Source of the DNA: Streptomyces sp. NBC_00154
Lineage (GTDB): Bacteria; Actinomycetota; Actinomycetes; Streptomycetales; Streptomycetaceae
Reading direction: 5' to 3'
NCBI RefSeq assembly: GCF_026342835.1
Contig: NZ_JAPEMI010000001.1
Location: forward strand, 1,432,501-1,496,500
DNA length: 64,000 nt
The stretch's first letter is position 1. Every line of letters starts with the position of its first letter. Position numbers and translations under genes: made by a program. The notes under the pieces are model-generated. The model searched no databases. It had not been told where the DNA came from and worked only from the letters and a program-made list of their open reading frames with translations. Below are positions 22,625 through 31,816 of this stretch, piece by piece.

Positions 22625-23623
22625 TTACTTGCTGCGCGGGTCGAGGGCATCACGAAGCCCGTCACCCAGCAGATTGAACGCCAGAACGGTGATGAAGATC
22701 GCCAGACCCGGCACGATCATGTACTGCGGATCGGCCGTATAGATCTCGGCGGCCGTGGAGAGCATGCCTCCCCAGGAGGCCTGCGGCGGAGCGATTCCGA
22801 CACCCAGGTAGCTGAGCCCCGCCTCGAAGAGGATGTTCGTCGGGATCAGCAGCGTGGAGTAGACCAGGATCGGCGCGACCAGGTTGGGCAGCAGCTCCCG
22901 CAGCAGGATGAACGGGCCGCGGGCGCCCAGGCTTCGGGCCGCCTCCACGAACTCCCGCTCGCGCAGGCTGAGCGTCTGGGCGCGGACGATCCGGCCCATG
23001 TACGGCCAGCTGAAGAAGCCGATGACGAAGATCAGCACCGCGATCCTGAGCGGCAGCCCCGACAGTCCGAACGCTCCGTCCTGGAGCGAGGCCGAGATGG
23101 AGATCGCGAAGAGGAGCAGCGGGAAGGCGAGGAAGACGTCCATCGTGCGGCTGATGAGGCTGTCGGCCCAGCCTCCGTAGAACCCTGCGGTGACGCCCAT
23201 GATCACGCCGATGATCACGGAGACCAGGGTCGCGCCGCCCGCGACGAGGAGGGACACCCAGGAGCCCTCGATGATGCGGGACAGGATGTCGCGTCCGTAC
23301 TGCGGATCGACACCGAGGGGATGATCCCAGCTCATGCCGCCCCAGGCGCCCTTGGGCGACAGCAGGGCCGGGTCGATCAGGTCCTGGTGGAACTCGTTGG
23401 GGTCGAGACCGAACATCGCCTGGATCGGCTTGGAGAGCACGGCCAGCAGCACCAGCAGGATGACGATGATGCCGCCGGCGACAGCCACCTTGTCGCGTTT
23501 GAAGCGATTCCAGGCGATCCGTCCTAGCGAACGACCCTCGATCTGTGAGGCCTTGACGCCCTTCAGCACAGACTCGGGCTGAGAACCGGCCTGCGATTCA
23601 GTGGTCTCTATGGGTGCGGTCAT
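22625..23623 (-). CDS. oppC: Oligopeptide ABC transporter permease OppC
   Basis: Second permease, 332 residues. It has a soluble N-terminus, a membrane helix near 45-65 (VAVAGGIIVILLVLLAVL), and the OppC-type DPNEFHQD and HPLGVDPQYGRDILSRIIEG segments. The EAA loop is FVEAARSLGARGPFI. It is the first gene of the opp operon. The ATG at 23623 has GAGGGACG just upstream. Uptake of peptides by such systems influences aerial growth in streptomycetes. Confidence 0.93.
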   Translation of the reverse strand: MTAPIETTESQAGSQPESVLKGVKASQIEGRSLGRIAWNRFKRDKVAVAGGIIVILLVLLAVLSKPIQAMFGLDPNEFHQDLIDPALLSPKGAWGGMSWDHPLGVDPQYGRDILSRIIEGSWVSLLVAGGATLVSVIIGVIMGVTAGFYGGWADSLISRTMDVFLAFPLLLFAISISASLQDGAFGLSGLPLRIAVLIFVIGFFSWPYMGRIVRAQTLSLREREFVEAARSLGARGPFILLRELLPNLVAPILVYSTLLIPTNILFEAGLSYLGVGIAPPQASWGGMLSTAAEIYTADPQYMIVPGLAIFITVLAFNLLGDGLRDALDPRSK

Positions 23624-24127
23624 CGTCCCTCGTGCTTGCCCGTGCCGACGGTTGCCGACGATGCTTGGCGGCCGCCCGGGTCGACGGTGCGGTCCGTTGC
23701 TGCCGTGTTGCCGGGTGGTTCAGGTGGTGCCGAGGGACGGTGTCCGGTTCCGGAGCGCTCCGCACCGGATCCGATATCCCTCTGTCCGGGGAGTCTTCAA
23801 CGCGCCTGCGATCACCCGCCAGACCTGACGGGGAATGTTTGCTCAAACGTGATGAGGTCAGAAGGGTTCCGTAATCCGGACAGCGTTGCTCCAGGAGCGG
23901 TTTCAGGCTTTCCAACCGCCGCTGTTTTCCGGACAGTTGCCCCGGGATCCACGGGAAGCGCCGGATGCTCCGGTAGGCAGGAAATGCCCGGACTTGGGCT
24001 TCGGTGACGGCATTTGCAGGTAGCTCAACCGATTTCGGCAGGATCGGCGCACAGCCCGGGTCAACTCACCGGGCGCGCCTGGCCGTCGGGGCGCGGCACG
24101 GGACAATCCCGGGCGTCTCCGGCTCTT
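23624..24127. other. Gene-free stretch upstream of the opp operon
   Basis: No convincing coding sequence is visible in these 504 bases. The operon promoter must lie here on the minus strand. AT content rises around 23830-23960, the likely promoter zone. I see no clear -10/-35 pair that I would defend. Confidence 0.5.
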
Positions 24128-24910
24128 CTACCCGAAGGGGTACCCGTAGGCGGAACCGGCTGCGGGCGGCGGACCGGCCTGGGCGTGCGCCTCGCGGTCG
24201 TAGAACGGGCGAGCGTTGGCACGCAGCCACATCGCGACCGGGTCGTACTCGTCGGACATGGCGACGGTCGAGACGGGAAGCCCGTCCGGGACCGCGCCGA
24301 TCGACTGCTGCATCATCGCGCGCACCGCGTCGACGGAGGACTGACTCGTGTCGTAGAGATCCAGACCGATGGCGAGATAGGGGACGCCGAGCGCGGGCTG
24401 CACCCAGGCGCGGCGCAACGAGCGGATCGCAGGGGTGCGATGGGCGTTCTGCGAGAGCAGTGCGTAGAACTGCGGGATCTCGACGGCCGGCTCGGTGAGC
24501 CGGAGCGGCCCTGCGGGCATCCGGTCGAGGCCGGTGGCGATCCGTCTCAGATCCAGCCAGGGAATGCCGACGCCGCCGCCGGGGGCGTGCGGGTTGAGCC
24601 AGATGCCCCAGCGGTCGGGGAAGAGGGCGCGGGCGATGTCGACGCCGGTGACCACCTCATGGGCCCGGTTCCAGCCACTGGCCGCGAGTTCCTGGGCCGA
24701 GGTCACACAGGGGGCGTAGCCCAGCCCGTCGATCTCCATGTTCCCGTACTGGGCGTCCGGCGATCCGGCCTGTCCGTGCCAGAGCAGCATCCAGATCCGG
24801 TCCTGGGCGAGGGCCCGCAGCAACGCCTCGTACGCGTCGTAGCGCCCGGGCGTCACTTGGCGCAGCATGTGCTCGACCTGCCCGGCCGCCGCGGTGCCTG
24901 ACGCACTCAC
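24128..24910 (-). CDS. SseB-like protein (enhanced serine sensitivity family), copy 1
   Basis: A 260-residue protein with two alpha/beta parts. The N-terminal SseB domain has YDAYEALLRALAQDRIWMLL, TSAQELAASGW and LFPDRWGIWLNPHAPGGGVG. The C-terminal part has PYLAIGLDLYDTS and VDAVRAMMQQSIG. SseB of E. coli was found through altered serine sensitivity; its molecular role is unknown. A GTG at 24910 opens the conserved region; an in-frame ATG at 24991 is possible. A paralogous gene lies upstream. Confidence 0.75.
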   Translation of the reverse strand: MSASGTAAAGQVEHMLRQVTPGRYDAYEALLRALAQDRIWMLLWHGQAGSPDAQYGNMEIDGLGYAPCVTSAQELAASGWNRAHEVVTGVDIARALFPDRWGIWLNPHAPGGGVGIPWLDLRRIATGLDRMPAGPLRLTEPAVEIPQFYALLSQNAHRTPAIRSLRRAWVQPALGVPYLAIGLDLYDTSQSSVDAVRAMMQQSIGAVPDGLPVSTVAMSDEYDPVAMWLRANARPFYDREAHAQAGPPPAAGSAYGYPFG

Positions 24911-25095
24911 CCTGGGTCCCGCCCCTCTTCGATCCACTGTGTCGGCCTGCCGCTCCCGGGGCACACGGGTGCGGCACGGTGGCCGAGGCACTAGCCATCA
25001 AACCAGCTTAAGCGGCGTCCCTGACACCGACTTGACGTCACAGGCCGACGCGTCGCGCACTGGCCGCCGGGCTCCGGCAAGGGGGTACCCGCCGC

Positions 25096-25866
25096 TCAGT
25101 GGCCCTGGCGCTGGTAGAACGGCCGGATCCTGGCCCGCATCCAGTCGGCGACCGGGTCCTGCGCCACGTCCAGCAGGACCAGGTTGACCGGCCACGGCAC
25201 CTCGACACGGCCGAGCGCGCGGCCCAGGGCGTCCATCGGGGCGTTGCGTCCGGCGCCGTCCCAGGTCGAGAACTCCACACCTATGAAGAGCACGGGGTCG
25301 CCGCCCTCGATGCTGGCCAGCGTGCGGCGGGCGGTGCGCACGACACCGCTCTCCTCGAATTCACCGGCCGCGGCGGCGAGGAAGTCGACGGGCTCCTCCT
25401 GCCAGTCCGGCTCGTACAGCCGGACACGGCCGCCGCTGGCCGGCCCGTCCAGAGAGGTGCGTCCGGCACGGCAGAGCTCGGCGACGGCGGGCGGCGGCAG
25501 CGGCATGCCGACGGCGCCACCCGGGTTCACCGCGATGCCGAGCTGCGGGGGCAGTCCGCGGGCGAATTCGCGGGCAGGCGCCACGGTGAAGGACATATGG
25601 GTGCCCACGCAGCTCAGGAACTGCTGTTCGGAGCTGAAGACGGGGACGTACGCCGTGCCCTCGATCTCCACCGTGGGCAGATCGAGCGACGGGGCGTCGG
25701 GACCGCCGCCGTTGGGGAGCGGCACCCAGAGGTGGCTGCGGCCGAGCACTTCGACGAGCCGGCCGCCCGCCTCCGGGCTGCCGAGCGAGGCCCCGAGCAC
25801 CTCTTCGAGCTCATTGGCCGGCCATCCGCCCTGCGGATGGGTCTGGACCGGTGCCGGAATGTCCAC
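25096..25866 (-). CDS. SseB-like protein, copy 2
   Basis: A 256-residue paralogue of the downstream gene. It has the same layout: LWVPLPNGG and YVPVFSSEQQF in the SseB half, LGIAVNPGGAVGMPL, then PVLFIGVEFSTWDG and the shared C-terminal pattern DWMRARIRPFYQRQ, compared with MWLRANARPFYDRE in copy 1. The GTG at 25866 has GAAGGGGAAGCA upstream. The two are probably an old tandem duplication. Their closeness to the glycine/serine operon is suggestive only. Confidence 0.75.
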   Translation of the reverse strand: MDIPAPVQTHPQGGWPANELEEVLGASLGSPEAGGRLVEVLGRSHLWVPLPNGGGPDAPSLDLPTVEIEGTAYVPVFSSEQQFLSCVGTHMSFTVAPAREFARGLPPQLGIAVNPGGAVGMPLPPPAVAELCRAGRTSLDGPASGGRVRLYEPDWQEEPVDFLAAAAGEFEESGVVRTARRTLASIEGGDPVLFIGVEFSTWDGAGRNAPMDALGRALGRVEVPWPVNLVLLDVAQDPVADWMRARIRPFYQRQGH

Positions 25867-25946
25867 TGCTTCCCCTTCTCGCCCCATGGCTTGCCGCAGA
25901 ACAGTAACTCCGGCGCGCCCCTCCGCGCTGACGGGCGGCAGAGCCC

Positions 25947-26627
25947 TCAGGGGCTGTGGTCGGCGAACGTGATCCGGGTCAGCATCCCGGCCGCCTCCCG
26001 GTCCAGCAGCACCGCCGAGCAGCAGCCGGGCGGCAGGATGCCGGCCTCGGTGTCCCGCAGCAGTCTGCCGACGGCCCGGCGGTGCCGGGCGAAGGCGTAT
26101 CCGGAGACTCCGCGTCCGCGCTCGCGCTGGCCGTCCCTCGCCACCTGCGGGGTGACGTCCAGCAGCACGAGGTGAAGGACACGGCCGCGGCGTCGCGCGT
26201 CCCGGGCCAGCCAGCCCCGTACCCACGCCTGGGTGCCGCAGTCGTGGACCACGACCGAGTCACCGGAGCGCAGCGCCCGCCAGAGCCCCCAGTAGTGGGC
26301 GACCCGGACCAGCGGGCGGTAGAGGGCGTACGGGAGTAAGCGGGGCACTCGCTGCGCCCAGCGGTCCCGGGTGTCCTGGGAGTCGATGGCCCGTACGGTC
26401 ACCGCTCGCCGGATGAGCGTCGATTTGCCGCTGCCGGGCAGCCCGGAGACCACCACCACATCGCCCGCGGCGAAGTGCAGGCCCCGCGGGCTGCGCCCGG
26501 CCCGCTCGCGCAGATCGCGCACGACGGGTGCGTGCGTGCCGAGCCTTCCCCGCACAGGTGTGCCCGGCTGTGCGGGCATCGCGCCGTGCGCGACCCCCGC
26601 GGTCGTCGCGTACCGCTGCAACGTCAT
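25947..26627 (-). CDS. P-loop ATP-binding protein, kinase-like
   Basis: A 226-residue protein with a Walker A motif SGLPGSGKST at residues 61-70, then an RAIDSQDTRDRW segment and DSVVVHDCGTQAWV. The fold resembles small-molecule kinases or zeta-toxin-like NTPases. No partner antitoxin gene is visible, so I do not call it a toxin. It is divergent from the glycine-riboswitch operon. Confidence 0.75.
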   Translation of the reverse strand: MTLQRYATTAGVAHGAMPAQPGTPVRGRLGTHAPVVRDLRERAGRSPRGLHFAAGDVVVVSGLPGSGKSTLIRRAVTVRAIDSQDTRDRWAQRVPRLLPYALYRPLVRVAHYWGLWRALRSGDSVVVHDCGTQAWVRGWLARDARRRGRVLHLVLLDVTPQVARDGQRERGRGVSGYAFARHRRAVGRLLRDTEAGILPPGCCSAVLLDREAAGMLTRITFADHSP

Positions 26628-26792
26628 TGCCCTCCCCCTGTCGGTCGCCCACGCCTGCCCACGAAGTGTAAAGAAAAGGCAATGCGAGACAACCGTCCCA
26701 CTGTTCGTTTCCCTCACGGGGTACCGACGCCCCACTCTTCCGCAATGCGTGCGATGATGACCCGGCCAACTGCATAAAGGCCGCTTGAATCC

Positions 26793-26987
26793 GCGCGGGA
26801 GAGTTCCGGCCATTGACTGTGCCGGGCGCCGAAGGAGCAAGATCCTCCCTTGAATCTCTCAGGCCCCGTACCGCGTGGATGAGGCAGATCTGAAAAGCGA
26901 GTCGCCACGGCGGCTCCACCCAAGGTGCAAGCCGAACCCGTCAGGGTCTCTCGGCGAACCTCTCAGGTTCCGATGACAGATGGGGAG
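26793..26987 (+). ncRNA. Tandem glycine riboswitch
   Basis: Two glycine aptamers lie in series before gcvT. The first has GCGGGAGAG, GCCGAAGGAGCAA, TTGAATCTCTCAGGC and GATGAGGCAGATCTGAAAAG. The second has GGTGCAAGCCGAACCCG, GGGTCTCTCGGCGAACCTC and CTCAGGTTCCGATGACAGA. These are the conserved strands of the class, including GGAGCAA and CUCUCAGG. It should switch on the downstream glycine-cleavage genes when glycine is abundant. Confidence 0.93.
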
Positions 26988-27024
26988 GGATCGTCCTCGC
27001 CGTCATGCCCTGGGAGCCACACCT

Positions 27025-28140
27025 ATGAGCAACGCCCCCCGTCTCACCGCCCTCGACGCCCTGCACCGCTCGCTGGGCGCGACCATGACCGACTTCGCGG
27101 GCTGGGACATGCCGCTGCGGTACGCGAGTGAGCGCGACGAGCACAACGCGGTGCGTACGAAGGCCGGCCTCTTCGACCTGTCTCACATGGGCGAGATCAC
27201 CGTCACCGGCCCGCAGGCGGCGGCATTCCTGAACTTCGCGCTGGTCGGCAACATCGGCACCGTCGCCGTCGGCCGCGCCCGCTACACGATGATCTGCGCC
27301 GAGGACGGCGGGATCCTGGACGACCTGATCGTCTACCGCCTCGGTGACACCGAGTACATGGTCGTCGCCAACGCCGGGAACGCCCAGATCGTGCTGGACG
27401 CGCTGGCCGCCCGCGCCGACGGGTTCGACGCCGAGGTGCGCGACGACCGCGACGCGTACGCGCTGATCGCCGTCCAGGGCCCCGAGTCCCCCGCCATCCT
27501 GGCCTCGGTCACCGACGCCGACCTGGACGGTCTGAAGTACTACGCGGGCCTGCCCGGCACCGTCGCCGGTGTGCCCGCGCTGATCGCCCGTACCGGCTAC
27601 ACCGGCGAGGACGGCTTCGAGCTGTTCGTCGCCCCCGAGCACGCCGAGCAGCTCTGGCAGGCCCTCACCGCGGCGGGCGCCCCGCACGGCCTCATCCCGT
27701 GCGGTCTGTCCTGCCGTGACACGCTGCGCCTGGAGGCCGGCATGCCGTTGTACGGGCACGAGCTGACCACCGAGCTGACGCCGTTCGACGCCGGCCTGGG
27801 CCGGGTCGTGAAGTTCGAGAAGGAGGGCGACTTCGTCGGCCGCAAGGCGCTGGAGGCCGCCGCCGAGCGCGCCGAGACCGCCCCGCCGCGCAAGCTGGTC
27901 GGCCTGATCGCCGAGGGCCGCCGGGTGCCGCGCGCCGGTTTCCCCGTCGTCGCCGAGGGGCAGGTCATCGGCCAGGTCACCTCCGGCGCCCCGTCCCCCA
28001 CCCTCGGCAAGCCGATCGCCATCGCGTACGTCGACGCCGCGCACGCCGCGCCCGGGACCACGGGCGTCGGAGTGGACATCCGCGGCAGCCACGAGCCGTA
28101 CGAGGTCGTGACCCTGCCGTTCTACAAGCGGCAGAAGTGA
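27025..28140 (+). CDS. gcvT: Glycine cleavage T protein (aminomethyltransferase)
   Basis: Transfers the methylene group from the aminomethyl-lipoyl H protein to tetrahydrofolate, releasing ammonia. The protein has 371 residues. Folate-site motifs are seen as FAGWDMPLRY, GLFDLSHMGEI and RTGYTGEDGFELF, with GLSCRDTLRLEAGMPLYGHE near the centre and FVGRKAL in the C-terminal half. The ATG at 27025 follows GGGAG and lies about 40 bp after the riboswitch. gcvP is not in the window. Confidence 0.96.
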   Translation: MSNAPRLTALDALHRSLGATMTDFAGWDMPLRYASERDEHNAVRTKAGLFDLSHMGEITVTGPQAAAFLNFALVGNIGTVAVGRARYTMICAEDGGILDDLIVYRLGDTEYMVVANAGNAQIVLDALAARADGFDAEVRDDRDAYALIAVQGPESPAILASVTDADLDGLKYYAGLPGTVAGVPALIARTGYTGEDGFELFVAPEHAEQLWQALTAAGAPHGLIPCGLSCRDTLRLEAGMPLYGHELTTELTPFDAGLGRVVKFEKEGDFVGRKALEAAAERAETAPPRKLVGLIAEGRRVPRAGFPVVAEGQVIGQVTSGAPSPTLGKPIAIAYVDAAHAAPGTTGVGVDIRGSHEPYEVVTLPFYKRQK

Positions 28141-28209
28141 CGCAGTCGCGTCTCACCCCGTAAGACCATCGTTCATCAGCACTCCCCCGCGTACAGGAGA
28201 ATCCAGGTC

Positions 28210-28587
28210 ATGAGCAACCCCCAGCAGCTGCGTTACAGCAAGGAGCACGAGTGGCTGTCGGCCGTCGAGGACGGTGTGGCCACGATCGGTATCACCGAGT
28301 TCGCGGCCAACGCGCTCGGTGACGTCGTCTACGCCCAGCTCCCCGAGGTCGGTGACACGGTGACCGAGGGCGAGACCTGCGGTGAGCTGGAGTCGACCAA
28401 GTCCGTCAGCGACCTGTACTCGCCGGTGACCGGCGAGGTCACCGCCGCGAACCAGGACGTCGTGGACGACCCGGCGCTGGTGAACTCCGCTCCCTTCGAG
28501 GGCGGCTGGCTGTTCAAGGTACGCATCACGGAAGAGCCGAAGGACCTGCTCTCCGCAGACGAGTACTCCGAGTTCTCCGGCAACTAA
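28210..28587 (+). CDS. gcvH: Glycine cleavage H protein
   Basis: Lipoyl carrier of the glycine cleavage complex, 125 residues. The lipoylated Lys64 is in [14 protein letters not shown]. Other family marks are [10 protein letters not shown] at the start and GWLFKVRIT near the end. It lies 69 bp after gcvT with CAGGAGAATCC before its ATG, in the same riboswitch-controlled transcript. Confidence 0.97.
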   Translation: MSNPQQLRYSKEHEWLSAVEDGVATIGITEFAANALGDVVYAQLPEVGDTVTEGETCGELESTKSVSDLYSPVTGEVTAANQDVVDDPALVNSAPFEGGWLFKVRITEEPKDLLSADEYSEFSGN

Positions 28588-28607
28588 AGACCCCAAGGGA
28601 CCACCTG

Positions 28608-29867
28608 ATGTCGCTTCTCAACTCCTCCCTCCACGAGCTGGACCCGGACGTCGCCGCCGCCGTCGACGCCGAGCTCCACCGTCAGCAGTCCACTCTCGAA
28701 ATGATCGCCTCGGAGAACTTCGCTCCGGTCGCGGTCATGGAGGCCCAGGGCTCCGTCCTCACCAACAAGTACGCCGAGGGCTACCCGGGCCGCCGCTACT
28801 ACGGCGGCTGCGAGCACGTCGACGTGGTCGAGCAGATCGCCATCGACCGGATCAAGGCGCTGTTCGGCGCCGAGGCCGCGAACGTCCAGCCGCACTCCGG
28901 TGCGCAGGCCAACGCCGCCGCGATGTTCGCGCTGCTGAAGCCGGGCGACACGATCATGGGTCTGAACCTGGCCCACGGCGGTCACCTGACCCACGGCATG
29001 AAGATCAACTTCTCCGGCAAGCTCTACAACGTGGTCCCGTACCACGTGGACGACACCGGTGTCGTGGACATGGCCGAGGTCGAGCGTCTGGCCAAGGAGT
29101 CCAAGCCGAAGCTGATCGTCGCCGGCTGGTCCGCGTACCCCCGCCAGCTGGACTTCGCCGCCTTCCGCCGCATCGCGGACGAGGTCGGCGCGTACCTGAT
29201 GGTCGACATGGCGCACTTCGCGGGCCTGGTGGCCGCGGGTCTGCACCCCAACCCGGTGCCGCACGCCCATGTCGTCACGACCACCACGCACAAGACCCTC
29301 GGCGGTCCGCGCGGTGGCGTCATCCTGTCGACGCAGGAGCTCGCCAAGAAGATCAACTCTGCCGTCTTCCCCGGCCAGCAGGGTGGTCCGCTGGAGCACG
29401 TGATCGCGGCCAAGGCGGTCTCGTTCAAGGTTGCGGCGACCGAGGAGTTCAAGGAGCGCCAGCAGCGCACCCTGGACGGCGCCCGCATCCTCGCCGACCG
29501 TCTGGTGCAGCCGGACGTCACCGAGGTCGGCGTCTCCGTCCTCTCCGGCGGTACCGACGTCCACCTGGTCCTCGTCGACCTGCGCAACTCCGAGCTGGAC
29601 GGCCAGCAGGCCGAGGACCGGCTCCACGAGCTCGGCATCACGGTCAACCGCAACGCCATCCCGAACGACCCGCGGCCGCCGATGGTCACCTCCGGTCTGC
29701 GGATCGGTACGCCGGCCCTGGCCACCCGCGGCTTCCAGGCCGAGGACTTCACCGAGGTCGCCGAGATCATCGCGTCGGCCCTGAAGCCCTCGTACGACGC
29801 GGACGACCTCAAGGCGCGCGTCACCGCGCTGGCCGAGAAGTTCCCGCTGTACCCCGGCCTGAAGTAG
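28608..29867 (+). CDS. glyA: Serine hydroxymethyltransferase
   Basis: PLP enzyme of 419 residues that interconverts serine and glycine with tetrahydrofolate. PLP-binding Lys229 is in [17 protein letters not shown]. Other marks are the [18 protein letters not shown] stretch and [11 protein letters not shown]. It follows gcvH by 20 bp with GGGACC before the ATG. Its pairing with gcvT/gcvH lets glycine be turned into serine and one-carbon units. Confidence 0.97.
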   Translation: MSLLNSSLHELDPDVAAAVDAELHRQQSTLEMIASENFAPVAVMEAQGSVLTNKYAEGYPGRRYYGGCEHVDVVEQIAIDRIKALFGAEAANVQPHSGAQANAAAMFALLKPGDTIMGLNLAHGGHLTHGMKINFSGKLYNVVPYHVDDTGVVDMAEVERLAKESKPKLIVAGWSAYPRQLDFAAFRRIADEVGAYLMVDMAHFAGLVAAGLHPNPVPHAHVVTTTTHKTLGGPRGGVILSTQELAKKINSAVFPGQQGGPLEHVIAAKAVSFKVAATEEFKERQQRTLDGARILADRLVQPDVTEVGVSVLSGGTDVHLVLVDLRNSELDGQQAEDRLHELGITVNRNAIPNDPRPPMVTSGLRIGTPALATRGFQAEDFTEVAEIIASALKPSYDADDLKARVTALAEKFPLYPGLK

Positions 29868-29896
29868 TCCGGGAATCGGTTCTGTACGTTTGAGGC

Positions 29897-29944
29897 GGGG
29901 CACCGCGCACACTGGACAGTGAGCGCGGTGCCCCATCCCTTGTC
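29897..29944 (+). terminator. Hairpin after glyA
   Basis: GGGGCACCGCGC at 29897-29908 pairs perfectly with GCGCGGTGCCCC at 29933-29944 around a 24-nt loop. It lies 30 bp after the glyA stop and probably ends, or attenuates, the glycine transcript before sdaA. Confidence 0.75.
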
Positions 29945-30023
29945 CCGCTGCTCTTCGGACCGACCGGTCCGTACCGCACCACCCGGCAGACAACGACGTC
30001 TACCAACCCCTTAGGAGTCACTC

Positions 30024-31406
30024 GTGGCCATCTCGGTCTTCGACCTGTTCTCGATCGGCATCGGCCCGTCCAGCTCCCATACGGTCGGCCCGATGCGCGC
30101 GGCCCATATGTTCGCGCGCCGGCTGAAGAACGAGGGCCTGCTCGCGCACACCGCTTCGATACGCGCCGAGCTGTTCGGCTCGCTCGGCGCCACCGGACAC
30201 GGCCACGGCACGCCCAAGGCCGTCCTGCTCGGCCTGGAGGGCGAGTCCCCCCGTACCGTCGACGTCGAGTCCGCCGACGACCGGGTGGCCGAGATCCGCG
30301 CCTCCGGACGGCTCAACCTCCTCGGCATGCACGAGATCGACTTCGACGCCGACGAGCAGCTGGTCCTGCACCGCCGCAAGGCACTGCCGTACCACGCCAA
30401 CGGCATGACGATCTTCGCGTACGACCACGAGGGCGCCCCCCTGCTGGAGAAGACGTACTACTCCGTCGGCGGCGGCTTCGTCGTGGACGAGGACGCGGTG
30501 GGCGAGGACCGGATCGTTCTCGACGACACCGTCCTCAAGCACCCCTTCCGCACCGGCGACGAACTGCTGCGGCTCGCGAGGGACACCGGACTGTCGATCT
30601 CCTCGCTGATGCTGGAGAACGAGCGCGCCTGGCGCACCGAGGACGAGATCCGCTCCGGTCTGCTCGACATCTGGCGCGTCATGCAGGCGTGCGTGTCGCG
30701 CGGCATGTCCCGTGAGGGGATCCTGCCCGGCGGCCTCAAGGTCCGCCGCCGCGCCGCGAACACCGCACGCCAGCTGCGCGCCGAGGGCGACCCGCAGGCC
30801 CACGCGATGGAGTGGATCACCCTCTACGCGATGGCGGTCAACGAGGAGAACGCCGCGGGCGGCCGCGTCGTCACCGCGCCGACCAACGGCGCCGCGGGCA
30901 TCATCCCGGCCGTGCTGCACTACTACATGAACTTCGCGGCCGGCGGCGCCACCGAGGCCGAGAAGGAGGACAGCGTCGTCCGCTTCCTCCTCGCGGCGGG
31001 TGCCATCGGCATGCTGTTCAAGGAGAACGCCTCGATCTCGGGTGCCGAGGTCGGCTGCCAGGGCGAGGTCGGCTCCGCCTGCTCGATGGCCGCGGGCGCC
31101 CTCGCCGAGGTCCTCGGCGGCTCCGCCGAGCAGGTCGAGAACGCCGCCGAGATCGGCATGGAACACAACCTCGGCCTGACCTGCGACCCGGTCGGCGGCC
31201 TCGTCCAGATCCCGTGCATCGAGCGCAACGGCATGGCGGCGGTCAAGGCCGTCACCGCGGCGAAGATGGCGCTGCGCGGCGACGGCACGCACAAGGTCTC
31301 CCTCGACAAGGTCATCAAGACCATGAAGGAGACCGGCGCGGACATGAGCGTGAAGTACAAGGAGACCGCGCGCGGCGGGCTCGCGGTCAACATCATCGAG
31401 TGCTGA
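30024..31406 (+). CDS. sdaA: L-serine ammonia-lyase (serine dehydratase)
   Basis: Iron-sulfur L-serine deaminase of 460 residues, giving pyruvate and ammonia. It starts [20 protein letters not shown], the beta-domain signature, and has cysteines suited to a 4Fe-4S cluster in [15 protein letters not shown] and [21 protein letters not shown] lies before the ATG. Following glyA, it completes a glycine-to-serine-to-pyruvate route. Confidence 0.96.
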   Translation: MAISVFDLFSIGIGPSSSHTVGPMRAAHMFARRLKNEGLLAHTASIRAELFGSLGATGHGHGTPKAVLLGLEGESPRTVDVESADDRVAEIRASGRLNLLGMHEIDFDADEQLVLHRRKALPYHANGMTIFAYDHEGAPLLEKTYYSVGGGFVVDEDAVGEDRIVLDDTVLKHPFRTGDELLRLARDTGLSISSLMLENERAWRTEDEIRSGLLDIWRVMQACVSRGMSREGILPGGLKVRRRAANTARQLRAEGDPQAHAMEWITLYAMAVNEENAAGGRVVTAPTNGAAGIIPAVLHYYMNFAAGGATEAEKEDSVVRFLLAAGAIGMLFKENASISGAEVGCQGEVGSACSMAAGALAEVLGGSAEQVENAAEIGMEHNLGLTCDPVGGLVQIPCIERNGMAAVKAVTAAKMALRGDGTHKVSLDKVIKTMKETGADMSVKYKETARGGLAVNIIEC

Positions 31407-31731
31407 GGACAGCGGCCCGACCTGCTCCTTCGCATCTTTCGGAGCTGTCGGGTCCTTCCCTGCCTGCGCAGTGAAAAGCCGCTGCGACGTCCCTGGGAGG
31501 CGGGTGGGGCTCGCCCACTGCGGCGGGACCCCTCAGCTCCCGCCGGACCGAAGACCCCGCCGTCGGGTGGCGATGGCCTCGGCGGCGGAGACGTGAGCGA
31601 CGGTGGGCCTGCCGTGCGCGTGCGTCGGAGCGGTCCTGTCCGTGACGACTCGTCGCCGTGCACGCGCGACCTGCCTCGAAACCCCTTGACCGGGCGGGAA
31701 TCGCGCTCCTGCGAAACCCTGGTCGAAGGCC
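31407..31731. other. Junction between core genes and the biosynthetic cluster
   Basis: No gene was found in this stretch. A hairpin at 31416-31452 (CCCGAC...GCTCC paired with GGAGC...GTCGGG, one bulge, 12-nt loop) lies just after sdaA and is a likely terminator. The remainder is GC-rich with no recognisable product. AT content rises only from about 31730, where the first cluster gene's regulatory region begins. Confidence 0.6.
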
Positions 31732-31749
31732 GCTCAACATATGCTCAAC
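31732..31749 (+). promoter_or_regulatory. Candidate SARP-binding direct repeat
   Basis: GCTCAAC is repeated exactly with a 4-bp spacer (ATAT), so the copies are 11 bp apart. A weaker third unit, GGTCGAA, lies a further 11 bp upstream at 31721-31727. Heptamers spaced one helical turn apart are the known site format of SARP regulators, and a SARP gene lies in this cluster. The site is 68 bp upstream of the flavoprotein's TTG start. Confidence 0.5.
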
Positions 31750-31816
31750 GGAGGCTCCACAAGCAACGCGCATGATCTGGCTCGGATTAAATCGAGCAAG
31801 TGAACGAGGGGGCGCG

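Noticed and set aside
25947..26627. Zeta-type toxin
   Set aside because: Only the P-loop fold is shared; no antitoxin gene or typical zeta residues were identified.
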